Positions 8,013 through 16,170 of a DNA stretch of 49,706 nucleotides are shown one piece after another. The first letter of the stretch is position 1. Each line of letters begins with the position of its first letter. The notes below the pieces were generated by a model, which was given only the letters and a program-made list of their open reading frames with translations, searched no databases and was not told where the DNA came from. The translations under genes and the position numbers were made by a program. Source of the stretch: Puia sp. (GTDB lineage Bacteria; Bacteroidota; Bacteroidia; Chitinophagales; Chitinophagaceae); the NCBI GenBank assembly GCA_031292515.1, contig JARLGZ010000271.1, positions 1 through 49,706 on the forward strand, given 5' to 3'.

Positions 8013-8801
8013 CTAAGGATAGAAATCCACGGATCCGTTTCGAAGATCGTACATGCAGCCTGCAATCATCACCTGGCCTTTGCTGACCATCTCCCGGATG
8101 ATAACGCTCTCTTTCAGAATCTTCGCTATTGCGATCAGGACATTCTGTTTGGCAACGGCCGCTACAAATTCCTGGTTTTTTGAAGACCGGTTCCCGGGAA
8201 AGCCTTTTACGGCATCGACAGCCGGCGTGATATTGGCGAGCATGGCGGTAATATTGCCCAGCTTTACCCGGTCGCAGGCGCTCTTTATAGCCCCGCAGTC
8301 GCTGTGTCCCATGACCAGGATCAATTTTGCGCCGGAGACCTTACAGGCGAATTCAAGGCTTCCGAGGATATCCGTGTTTACGAAATTGCCCGCGATCCGG
8401 GCGTTGAACATATCGCCGATCCCCTTGTCAAATACGATTTCGGCGGGTTTACGCGAATCGATGCAACTGACAATGACCGCGTAAGGATGCTGCCCCTTGG
8501 AAGACAGATCCACCTGCGACAGGTAATTGCGGTGGAGCATACGGCCTTCCAGGAATCGTCTATTGCCCGCTTTAAATTTTCCCAGCACTTCCAGCGGTGT
8601 GATGCTATCCTGGAATTCGGCGGTGGTGACTTCTGTTATGATATCCGGCGTCTTTTTAGCCGGGGTGTCAGTAGCAATGCTGCTCCCGGCCGATTCGCCA
8701 CGCCGATGGCTATCGCAGGACGAAGACAGCAACAGCCCCGGGAACAAACAGACTGCCAGGCAGGCGCCGCGTACACAATGGGTGATTTTGATTTTAGCCA
8801 T
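8013..8801 (-). CDS. Exported beta-class carbonic anhydrase
   Basis: A zinc enzyme interconverting CO2 and bicarbonate, 262 residues from the ATG at 8801. Zinc ligands are Cys113 (SCIDSR), His166 and Cys169 (GHSDCGA), with the Asp115/Arg117 dyad of beta enzymes. The first ~30 residues are basic then hydrophobic and end LLLSSSCDS, so the protein is probably exported and perhaps lipid-anchored at Cys29, although the lipobox is weak. A Ser/Thr/Lys-rich linker (30-60) precedes the enzyme domain. An upstream in-frame ATG at 8846 would add 15 residues ahead of the signal peptide and is less likely. Confidence 0.92.
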   Translation of the reverse strand: MAKIKITHCVRGACLAVCLFPGLLLSSSCDSHRRGESAGSSIATDTPAKKTPDIITEVTTAEFQDSITPLEVLGKFKAGNRRFLEGRMLHRNYLSQVDLSSKGQHPYAVIVSCIDSRKPAEIVFDKGIGDMFNARIAGNFVNTDILGSLEFACKVSGAKLILVMGHSDCGAIKSACDRVKLGNITAMLANITPAVDAVKGFPGNRSSKNQEFVAAVAKQNVLIAIAKILKESVIIREMVSKGQVMIAGCMYDLRNGSVDFYP

Positions 8802-8847
8802 GATTATGTTTTTTGGCTTCACGTATATTGTATCCTTACTCGCCACT

Positions 8848-8891
8848 CACTACTGACTAACCACTACTGACTACTCACTATTTTCTACTGA
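8848..8891 (-). repeat. Short tandem repeat after the prohibitin-like gene, containing its stop codon motif
   Basis: On the minus strand the heptamer TCAGTAG occurs three times: across the stop codon (plus positions 8885-8891), at 8864-8870 and at 8850-8856. The longer unit CACTACTGACTA (plus strand) is duplicated exactly at 8848-8859 and 8862-8873. The array fills the gap between this stop codon and the carbonic anhydrase start. Confidence 0.8.
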
Positions 8892-9793
8892 TCTTTCGTA
8901 TCCAGGATGACCGACGGGGTCCCCTTGCCCATGATGATCACTTTTGCGTTGGGCGACCTGGCGATTTCCAATTGAGCCTTGATGCTCTCGTACTGCAGCT
9001 GTTTCTCAGTAAGGCTTTCGCTGATGATATGTTGGTAATCTGCGATACCCTGGGCCTCTACCCTCTTACGATCGGCTTCCTGTCTCTCCTTCTGAAGGAC
9101 GAACTGCATTTTTTGCGCGTCCTGTTCGGCGGAGATCTTCTGCTCTATACTGGTTTTTACGGCCTGGGGCAGCGTGATATTCCGGATCAGCAGCTGCTCG
9201 AGCAACAGACCCCGTTTCCGGAAGTCCCCGTCGATGGTGTTGAAGATACGGTTCTGGAATTCATCCCGTTTTGTGGAATACAGGGATACGGCGTCATAGT
9301 AGACTGCGTTGTCGCGGATCTTCGTTCGCGTCAGCGGCCTCACGATCTTGTCGGTATAATCGATTCCGGTCTCGCGAAGAATATTGGGCGCGCTGGATGG
9401 AATCACCTTGTAAAGCACCGTCAGATCGATGACGACCTCGAGACCATCTGCCGACAATACCCGGATGGCGTCGTCTCCTTCTTTGGCGCCTTCGTTGCGG
9501 ACCGCGCTCATCGTATAGTTCTGGGTTTTGACGTCGAGCCTCTGTATGTCCACCAGGGGATCGATAATATGCAGCCCACTGGGTAAGATAGTGTTCTGAA
9601 CGCTTCCGAAAAGCACCTGTACGCCGACTTCGCCCGTGCCGATCTGGACAAAGCAGGCCATGACCACACCCAATAATAACAATACGGTTCCTCCGGAACG
9701 AAGGTAGCGGCCATAGGGAGACAAAGGGGATGGCCGACGGCCCGCAGCGATACCCAGTATCAGCAGGATCAGCCCTAATATAAGCACAAGCAT
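8885..9793 (-). CDS. SPFH/prohibitin-like (band 7) membrane protein
   Basis: About 302 residues. Two hydrophobic segments come first (LVLILGLILLILGIAAG, and the stretch around VLLLLGVVMACF), followed by the SPFH domain (IGTGEVGVQVLFG, LPSGLHIIDPLVDIQRLDVKTQNYT, IRDNAVYYDAVSLYSTKRDEF). A charged coiled coil (QKISAEQDAQKMQFVLQKERQEADRKRVEAQG) and a short tail (KVIIMGKGTPSVIL) close it. Prohibitin-like proteins form ring or cage oligomers on membranes and often control FtsH-type proteolysis. I take ATG 9793; TTG 9814 is an in-frame alternative. The stop codon lies within a short tandem repeat. Confidence 0.88.
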   Translation of the reverse strand: MLVLILGLILLILGIAAGRRPSPLSPYGRYLRSGGTVLLLLGVVMACFVQIGTGEVGVQVLFGSVQNTILPSGLHIIDPLVDIQRLDVKTQNYTMSAVRNEGAKEGDDAIRVLSADGLEVVIDLTVLYKVIPSSAPNILRETGIDYTDKIVRPLTRTKIRDNAVYYDAVSLYSTKRDEFQNRIFNTIDGDFRKRGLLLEQLLIRNITLPQAVKTSIEQKISAEQDAQKMQFVLQKERQEADRKRVEAQGIADYQHIISESLTEKQLQYESIKAQLEIARSPNAKVIIMGKGTPSVILDTKDQ

Positions 9794-9839
9794 AAATGGG
9801 GTATTTTCAGGCAAGGTAGTAAAATACCGGTGAGCGGAT

Positions 9840-9873
9840 AAAAAAAGGGCCCCGGGGGACTACCCGGGGCTCT
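9840..9873 (-). terminator. Rho-independent terminator of the TPR gene
   Basis: On the minus strand a perfect 8-bp GC stem (GCCCCGGG with CCCGGGGC, plus positions 9849-9856 and 9863-9870) with a 6-base loop is followed by a run of seven Ts. It lies between the TPR gene end at 9952 and the prohibitin-like start, so the two genes are separately transcribed. Confidence 0.9.
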
Positions 9874-9951
9874 TTGCGACCCATTTATTCAATCACAAGT
9901 TCTCAATCGACAGGCTTGGGCTATTCGTTTGCCCCCTGTTCACCGATCCGG

Positions 9952-11292
9952 TTAATGATCTTTATCGACGTTGTTATATTTTGTGGTATAGGCGTCGGAT
10001 TTGTCTTTCAGGTTCTTTTGGTCATAGATGTTGATCAGGAGATCATAGGTGTCTTTCAGGGTGGTCTTTTCATCCATCTTCAGCTTCCCTTTACTTCCCA
10101 GGATCTGGTCTACTTTCTCAAAATAAGGGAGTGCCTCATCGAATTTCTTGCCGGCCGCTATCCGAAGATCGGCTCTTTTCTTAATATCCTCGGGCTTGCT
10201 GCCTTTGATCAGTTTAGTCTGCGACTGCAGGTCTATTCCCTGGTTATAGGATATCTGTCCCAAAGCAAGGGCCGCCTGTACATAATCGGGGTTTACCTCG
10301 AGGCATTTTGCAAATTCCGTTTTTGCCTTTTGTATCAGGTCCTCGGAATTGGCAGGACGCTTACCGGTGGATGTGTCGGTCGCATACTGATAGAGTTCCA
10401 CTCCATAGTTGAAAAAATAGATATGGTTCTTCGGAAAATGTTCGGTGATCTCCTGGTATTTTGCAAACAGCGAGTCTTTGTTTCCACCGGCAGTCCGCAG
10501 ATTCTCCAATTCCAGGCCCAGCCAGAACGGATCATTGGGAAACTTAGCCTTTCCGGCTGCCAGGTATTTCTTCGTGTTCGCTCCGTCCTTTGCCGTATTA
10601 TAGTAGTCTACCAGCCATTTGTAGATCTGGCTCATATTGGCAGAGGCAAGCGTGTCGATTCCCGCATCTACGAGCTTGCTATAATAAATCGCGGCAGTAT
10701 CTCTCTTGTTGGCTTTTTCCGCGGAAATCCCGGCATATAAGGTACAGGTCGTGTCGATTTTCATGGTCATCCATCCTTTGGAGGTCATAAAATCGCTGGA
10801 TTTGATAGCCCAGATGAAATCGCTCAATGCACCGTTAAAATTGCCGGCGTTATAGGCTGAAGCCCCGTCCTGGAAATATCCCTGATAAATGTCGTTGACG
10901 GGTTTATAAGCATCCAGTTGCAGGAGCAATAATTTCTTATCGTCTTTGTCGGCCACTTCCACATATTTCTTTAGTGCCTCCAATGCCTGCGCCCGGGCGT
11001 CCGGGAATTGGTTTTTCAGGGGATCATTTACCGCGATCGCATTGTATACTTTCACCTTTGTATACCAGGCTTCCGGGTTCTTCTGGTTCTTTTCCACCGC
11101 TAAGGCCTTATCGATCTCTGTTTTTGCATCGGCTACCTTGCCGGCTTTCAGCATATCCTTGGCCTTATCGATACTTTGTGCCCACAGGCCAAGACCCACT
11201 GCAAGCAGCAAACCGGTTGACAGCAATCGTTTACCCTGGCGACGAATAGTCTTTGCAATGCTTTCGTGAAACTGCGATTGAATCACATTCAT
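9952..11292 (-). CDS. Secreted or envelope TPR-repeat protein
   Basis: A 446-residue protein. A basic, hydrophobic leader (RLLSTGLLLAVGLGLWAQS) suggests export to the periplasm. The rest is alpha-helical repeat: SIDKAKDMLKAGKVADAKTEIDKAL, GASAYNAGNFNGALSDFIWAIK, AKTEFAKCLEVNPDYVQAALALGQISYNQG and AAGKKFDEALPYFEKVDQ fit TPR units. There is no catalytic motif. TPR proteins of this type scaffold protein complexes; a partner cannot be named. ATG 11292 is preferred to 11322. It follows gyrA by 111 bp on the same strand and is closed by the terminator at 9840. Confidence 0.8.
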   Translation of the reverse strand: MNVIQSQFHESIAKTIRRQGKRLLSTGLLLAVGLGLWAQSIDKAKDMLKAGKVADAKTEIDKALAVEKNQKNPEAWYTKVKVYNAIAVNDPLKNQFPDARAQALEALKKYVEVADKDDKKLLLLQLDAYKPVNDIYQGYFQDGASAYNAGNFNGALSDFIWAIKSSDFMTSKGWMTMKIDTTCTLYAGISAEKANKRDTAAIYYSKLVDAGIDTLASANMSQIYKWLVDYYNTAKDGANTKKYLAAGKAKFPNDPFWLGLELENLRTAGGNKDSLFAKYQEITEHFPKNHIYFFNYGVELYQYATDTSTGKRPANSEDLIQKAKTEFAKCLEVNPDYVQAALALGQISYNQGIDLQSQTKLIKGSKPEDIKKRADLRIAAGKKFDEALPYFEKVDQILGSKGKLKMDEKTTLKDTYDLLINIYDQKNLKDKSDAYTTKYNNVDKDH

Positions 11293-11403
11293 ATTTGTAT
11301 TTTTAAGGAGTTCATCAAACAAAAGGTCAGTTAACCCGATTTGTCTGGATATTTATTTTATATAATGAAAACTGGAAATTGATTATCAATCTGTTCGATT
11401 CAG

Positions 11404-14070
11404 CTAATTTATTGGGCTGTTTTCGTCTCCGGATATCGGTTCGGTGCTGTCCCCCTCGCCATTCCCGCCGTGATTGTCTTCCTCTCCGCCGCCGGTTATT
11501 CCGGTCGTCTTATCGGTCAGCTCTTCATTCCCGTTATCGCCTGATACCGATCCAGGCAGGCCGTTCTCTCCTGCCGCCTCTACCACGTCTTCCAGTTTAT
11601 CCAGTCTCGTAATGGCTGCAATCTCGTCGGTTTCGTCCAGCCGGATCAGTTTGACGCCCTGGGTCGCCCTTCCCTGTTCGCTGATACCCTTCACGGACAT
11701 CCGGATTGTCACGCCGCTCTTGCAGGTGATCATCAGGTCCTCTTTCTCGGTGACCTCGAGAATGCCTACCAGTTTACCCGTCTTCTCCGTAACGCTGATG
11801 GTCTTCACACCCTTCCCTCCACGATTGGTTATGCGGTATTCATCGATCGGCGTTCTCTTACCGTATCCCTTTTCGCTCACCACCAGGACGGTTCTGGTTT
11901 TATCTTCCCTATTGACACAGATCATGCCAATCACTTCATCCTTCGAGTCCTCCACTTCGATTCCGCCCACCCCGATGGCTCCGCGTCCCGTAGGTCTCAC
12001 CTTTTCCTCTTCGAAACGGATGGCTCTGCCGCTTTTCACGGCCATCAATACCTCGCTGTTGCCATCCGTCAGCCTGGCTTCGAGCAGCCTGTCTCCTTCA
12101 TTGATAGTAATGGCATTGACGCCTGTCTGCCGGGGACGACTGAAGTCATGGAGGGAAGTCTTCTTGACGACCCCCTGCATGGTGCAGAGAATGATATAGT
12201 GGGTATTTACAAAGCTCTCGTCTTTGAGGTCTTTGACATCGACGATAGCCCTTATCTTGTCATCGGGGGGGATCTGGATCAGGTTCTGGACGGCGCGTCC
12301 TTTGCTGGTCTTGTCGCCATCCGGGATTTCGTAGACATTTAGCCAGTAGCACCTGCCTTTCTCGGTAAAGAACAGCATAGTATGGTGAGTCGAAGCTACA
12401 AACAGGTGCTCTATATAGTCTTCTTCCCGCGCTTTTCCTCCTATGGCGCCACGTCCGCCGCGTCGTTGCTGGCGGAATTCGGTTGCCGAAGTGCGTTTGA
12501 TATAGCCCAGGTGGGAGATCGTAATGACCACGTCTTCTTCACGGATCAGGTCTTTGATGCTTACTTCGTCATCCAGGTAGGTGATTTCGGTTCTGCGGGC
12601 ATCTCCGAACTTGTCTTTGACCTCCAGCAATTCTTTGCGGATCACTTCGAAACGTTTTCCTTCGTCGGCCAGCAACTCCTGGAGATAATTGATCAGTTTC
12701 ATCAACTCATCATATTCTTCCCGGATCTTTTCTCTTTCCATGCCCGTGAGGCGCTGCAGACGCAATTCGAGGATGGCTTTTGCCTGGATCTCATCCAATC
12801 CCCACCCGGCGTTCACCAACCCCGATCTGGCCGCATCCGGGGTGGCAGAGTTGCGGATCAGGGAGATCACCTCATCGAGGTGATCCAGGGCTATCAGGAA
12901 GCCACGCAGGAGATGCGCCTTCTTTTCCGCCTCCCTCAGTTCGAACTGGGTGCGGCGGATTACAACCTCATGACGGAACTCGACAAACTCGCTGATCATC
13001 TCCCGTATGTTCAGGGTACGCGGTCTGCCCTTGACCAGCGCGACATTGTTGATGCCGTAGGAAGTCTGGACTTCGGTATGTTTATACAACTGGTTGATGA
13101 CCACGTTTGCCACCGCGTCCCTTTTCAGGTCGATGACGATACGGGTTCCTTCCTTGCTGTTTGATTCGTTGTTGACATGCGCGATACCCTCGAGTATCTT
13201 TTCGTTGACGAGCTGGCCGATCCGGTCGCACAGGGCGTCGCGGTTCATCTGGTACGGCACCTCGGTGATGACGATCTGCTCCCGTCCACTGCTCTTGGTG
13301 TCCACGTGCAGCTTACCACGCAGGACGACGCGTCCCCTCCCAAAGTGCATGGCCGCCTTTACTCCTTCCATGCCATAGATAATGCCACCGGTAGGGAAAT
13401 CGGGTGCTTTCACATGTTGCATCAGCTCATCGACCGTGATATCCCGCTTTTCGATATAGGCGATACAGCCGTCGATAACTTCGGACAGGTTGTGCGGCAT
13501 CATGTTGGTAGCCATCCCCACTGCGATCCCGCTGGAGCCGTTCAATAACAATTGTGGTATGCGCGAAGGCAATACCGTCGGCTCACGCAGGGAATCATCG
13601 AAGTTCAACTGGAAATCCACCGTATCCTTTTCGATGTCTTCCAGCATGGCTTCCCCCATCTTGTGAAGCCTGGCTTCCGTATAACGCATGGCCGCCGGGT
13701 CGTCTCCATCCTGGCTTCCGAAGTTCCCCTGGCCGTCGACCAGCACATAGCGCATATTCCACTCCTGGGCCATGCGCACCATAGTATCATAAATGGATTT
13801 GTCCCCGTGGGGGTGGAATTTCCCCATCACCTCACCGACGATGCGGGCTGCTTTCTTATAAGGCTTGTTGCTGTTATTGCCCAATTCATTCATCCCGAAT
13901 AATACGCGGCGATGAACGGGCTTCAATCCGTCCCTGACATCTGGCAGAGCCCGTCCTACGATTACCGACATAGAATAGTCGATATAGGCCGTCTTCATCT
14001 GCTCCTCAATGTTTACGGTGACAATACGATTGTTATCCTGCGTTTCAAGTGGCGTGCTGTTCTCTTCCAT
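11404..14070 (-). CDS. gyrA: DNA gyrase subunit A
   Basis: The breakage-reunion subunit of gyrase, about 888 residues. Key features are the catalytic Tyr130 in AAMRYTEARL, SMSVIVGRALPDVRDGLKPV near the N-terminus, and the gyrase-only GyrA box QRRGGRG, which separates it from ParC. Six C-terminal beta-pinwheel blades follow (e.g. TRTVLVVSEKGYGKRT), ending in an acidic Gly/Glu/Asp-rich tail. In the quinolone-determining region the sequence is HPHGDKSIYD: Lys91 stands where E. coli has Ser83, and Asp95 matches Asp87. The ATG at 14070 is used; TTG 14085 is an alternative. A TAGATTTG -7 box lies upstream at 14132-14139. Confidence 0.97.
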   Translation of the reverse strand: MEENSTPLETQDNNRIVTVNIEEQMKTAYIDYSMSVIVGRALPDVRDGLKPVHRRVLFGMNELGNNSNKPYKKAARIVGEVMGKFHPHGDKSIYDTMVRMAQEWNMRYVLVDGQGNFGSQDGDDPAAMRYTEARLHKMGEAMLEDIEKDTVDFQLNFDDSLREPTVLPSRIPQLLLNGSSGIAVGMATNMMPHNLSEVIDGCIAYIEKRDITVDELMQHVKAPDFPTGGIIYGMEGVKAAMHFGRGRVVLRGKLHVDTKSSGREQIVITEVPYQMNRDALCDRIGQLVNEKILEGIAHVNNESNSKEGTRIVIDLKRDAVANVVINQLYKHTEVQTSYGINNVALVKGRPRTLNIREMISEFVEFRHEVVIRRTQFELREAEKKAHLLRGFLIALDHLDEVISLIRNSATPDAARSGLVNAGWGLDEIQAKAILELRLQRLTGMEREKIREEYDELMKLINYLQELLADEGKRFEVIRKELLEVKDKFGDARRTEITYLDDEVSIKDLIREEDVVITISHLGYIKRTSATEFRQQRRGGRGAIGGKAREEDYIEHLFVASTHHTMLFFTEKGRCYWLNVYEIPDGDKTSKGRAVQNLIQIPPDDKIRAIVDVKDLKDESFVNTHYIILCTMQGVVKKTSLHDFSRPRQTGVNAITINEGDRLLEARLTDGNSEVLMAVKSGRAIRFEEEKVRPTGRGAIGVGGIEVEDSKDEVIGMICVNREDKTRTVLVVSEKGYGKRTPIDEYRITNRGGKGVKTISVTEKTGKLVGILEVTEKEDLMITCKSGVTIRMSVKGISEQGRATQGVKLIRLDETDEIAAITRLDKLEDVVEAAGENGLPGSVSGDNGNEELTDKTTGITGGGEEDNHGGNGEGDSTEPISGDENSPIN

Positions 14071-14131
14071 ACTCAATATTGGCAACGATTTACTCCCGGG
14101 AACCGGGATCCTACCCTGCTGGGAAGGATTG

Positions 14132-14139
14132 CAAATCTA
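14132..14139 (-). promoter_or_regulatory. -7 promoter box of gyrA
   Basis: TAGATTTG on the minus strand matches TAnnTTTG exactly and lies about 60 bases before the gyrA ATG. This suggests gyrA has its own promoter although the histidine kinase gene ends only 127 bp upstream. Confidence 0.6.
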
Positions 14140-14196
14140 CCCTATTTGAGCTTGAAAACCTGACCGAAAAGGTCTTTTTTGAAGGATTATTTTCCA

Positions 14197-15429
14197 CTAA
14201 TGTGGATAGTGGGAAGGCAGTTTGACGCTTATCCGGGTGCCCTTACCCTCGGTGCTTTGCGCCTGGATGGTCCCGTCCATTTTTTCGACGAATTCCTTCA
14301 CCAGGGAAAGTCCCAACCCGGAGCCCACTTCGTTTTTGGTTCCTTTCCGGGAGACTTTTTTCATGCCGCAGAATAATTGCTCGAGGATGGCGGGAGGCAT
14401 ACCGATTCCCGTATCTTCCACCGCGATTTCGACGGTTTGCCCGGATGCGGTGGCTGTCACGTTGATGCTGCCGGCTTTTGTAAATTTTATGGAGTTATTG
14501 ACAAGGTTGCGAAGGATAAAGCGGATCGTATTTTCGTCCGTTTCCAGCAAGTCTCCCGTTTCGACCAGGTTTCTGAGCGTTACGCCTTTCAGGGCAGCCT
14601 GGGAGGACACTTCCTCCAATATGTCTTTTGTGATCTTGTGGAGGGCATGTCTGGCATAAGCCGGCCTCCCGGTGCTCATTTGCAATTGACCCCAGTCGAC
14701 GAGGTTGTCCAGGAGGCTTAAAGTGGCGTTTAACTGGTTGCCGGCCATTTCGAGGAACAGACCCGATTGGGAAAGGCCTTTCTTATCAGGTATCAGTTGC
14801 AGCAGGCTTTTTAGGGAGTGCAGGGGCCCCCGGATGTCATGAGCCATGATGGAAATCATTTTTTTCTGCAAGGTAGAGACCCGCTCCAGCTCTTTGCGCT
14901 GGACCCTTTCCAGCAACGAGATGCGCTTCAGCTCCAGGTTTCTTTTGTGCAGTTCCATGAGCTTGCTAACCTGTCTGCCCAGCACGATGAGCACCTCCTG
15001 TTGATCGGCGTCCAGTTGCCGGGGTACCCGGTCGATCACGCACAAAGTCCCCAGACGCCCTCCGTTTCCGGAGACGAGGGGAACGCCCGCATAGAAACGT
15101 ATATCCGGGTCACCGGTAACCAGTGGGTTGTCATGGAATCGTTCGTCTTTCGTGGCGTCGGGCACCACGAAAATGGCTCCGTTCATAATAGTGTGGCCGC
15201 AGAAGGAGATGTCACGGCCGGTTTCGGAAACATCCAGCCCCACTTTGGCTTTGAACCACTGCCGGGAGGCATCGATGAGGGTGACAGCCGAGATGGGAGT
15301 ATTACAGATTTTGGAGGCCAGCCGCACAATCTCGTTAAAATCTTCTTCTTCCGGCGTGTCCAAAATGTCGAATTCACGCAAATATTGCAGACGCAGAGAT
15401 TCGTCAGAGGGTGCCGGCGCTTTAATCAT
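14197..15429 (-). CDS. Soluble GAF-domain sensor histidine kinase
   Basis: A 410-residue cytosolic kinase with no membrane segment. Residues ~25-160 form a GAF sensor domain of the type seen in many Bacteroidota kinases (FDILDTPEEEDFNEIVRLASKI, FCGHTI, FYAGVPLVS, GTLCVIDRVPR). A helical linker leads to the HisKA domain with phospho-acceptor His197 in IMAHDIRGPLHSL. The ATPase domain has its N-box around NLVNNSIKF (309-316), G1 DTGIGMPP (339-346) and G2 GSGLGLSL (369-376). No response regulator is adjacent, so it is an orphan kinase. The signal is unknown; GAF domains bind small ligands or haem. Confidence 0.92.
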   Translation of the reverse strand: MIKAPAPSDESLRLQYLREFDILDTPEEEDFNEIVRLASKICNTPISAVTLIDASRQWFKAKVGLDVSETGRDISFCGHTIMNGAIFVVPDATKDERFHDNPLVTGDPDIRFYAGVPLVSGNGGRLGTLCVIDRVPRQLDADQQEVLIVLGRQVSKLMELHKRNLELKRISLLERVQRKELERVSTLQKKMISIMAHDIRGPLHSLKSLLQLIPDKKGLSQSGLFLEMAGNQLNATLSLLDNLVDWGQLQMSTGRPAYARHALHKITKDILEEVSSQAALKGVTLRNLVETGDLLETDENTIRFILRNLVNNSIKFTKAGSINVTATASGQTVEIAVEDTGIGMPPAILEQLFCGMKKVSRKGTKNEVGSGLGLSLVKEFVEKMDGTIQAQSTEGKGTRISVKLPSHYPH

Positions 15430-15590
15430 CTTGATAGGATTCTGTTCAGGTTAACAAACTAGGTGCGGGAAGTTAACGGCTCAGTGAAACCATTTAGTAT
15501 TGCTGATTTCCCGGCTTTAAGTGGTTTTACCTAGTGCGCATATCCCCGCACTTTATTGTCAGTTCCTGAAACCCTTTGCCATCGAAGGGT

Positions 15591-16082
15591 CTATTCCAAA
15601 TAGGCGCCTTTGACCTTTTCGCCCTCCACCTCGACATAAATATGCTCCTGGAGGGTAGTGGCCAGGGATATTCCCACATAATCCGGATCCACGGGGAATG
15701 CCTTATGCGTTCGCTCTACCAGGACCAATACTTCGATCTTCCGGGGGTGGAAGTCCAGGAAAGGCTTCATGGCATAAAGCAAGGTCTTGCCGCTGCTGGC
15801 CACATCGTCTATGACGATGACAACTTTATCGTCAAACGACAGTTCCCGGCTCAGGGTCACGTCCCGGGGATAGGTCTTGTCCAGGGTGATAGTAATCAGT
15901 TCTGTCTGAACGGCTGCGATTTCCTGCAGCAGACGTTGGATATTCCGGGCGACCACGCTCCCGCTTTCGCGGATGCCGGCCAGGATCAACTGTGGTTCAC
16001 CGTGGTTGTTTTCCAGGATCTCATAAGCCATCCGGCGCAGTTTTTTCTCCGCCACCTGTTCTGTCAGGATATAGTTCTTCAT
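15591..16082 (-). CDS. Phosphoribosyltransferase, PyrR/Hpt-like
   Basis: A type I PRTase of 163 residues. The PRPP-binding motif is VVIVIDDVASSGKTL (Asp92-Asp93), and LILAGIRESGSVVARNI supplies the pyrophosphate loop. PyrR-type proteins regulate pyrimidine genes or act as uracil PRTases; relatives are hypoxanthine PRTases. No pyrimidine gene or attenuator is seen here, so the substrate is open. The ATG at 16082 lies 22 bases after an exact minus-strand -7 box. It diverges from the Fe-S gene. Confidence 0.85.
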   Translation of the reverse strand: MKNYILTEQVAEKKLRRMAYEILENNHGEPQLILAGIRESGSVVARNIQRLLQEIAAVQTELITITLDKTYPRDVTLSRELSFDDKVVIVIDDVASSGKTLLYAMKPFLDFHPRKIEVLVLVERTHKAFPVDPDYVGISLATTLQEHIYVEVEGEKVKGAYLE

Positions 16083-16103
16083 TGCGTTGGGTGATTATCC
16101 ATA

Positions 16104-16111
16104 CAAACCTA
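16104..16111 (-). promoter_or_regulatory. -7 promoter box of the phosphoribosyltransferase gene
   Basis: TAGGTTTG on the minus strand is an exact TAnnTTTG box. The start codon follows 22 bases downstream, a typical short leader. Confidence 0.6.
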
Positions 16112-16170
16112 CGGGAAAAAGGCAAATATCCGTTTATCCCCTTATCTTTAAACCCACTAATCTCATCAGC

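Noticed and set aside
9874-10740. A 288-codon plus-strand open frame
   Set aside because: Antisense to the TPR gene and running out of its terminator; no recognisable protein.
12382-13164. Long plus-strand open frames inside gyrA
   Set aside because: Shadows of a highly conserved gene on the other strand.
14162-14180. Hairpin GACC/GGTC with a T-run on the plus strand
   Set aside because: Stem of only four pairs, and no plus-strand gene ends there.
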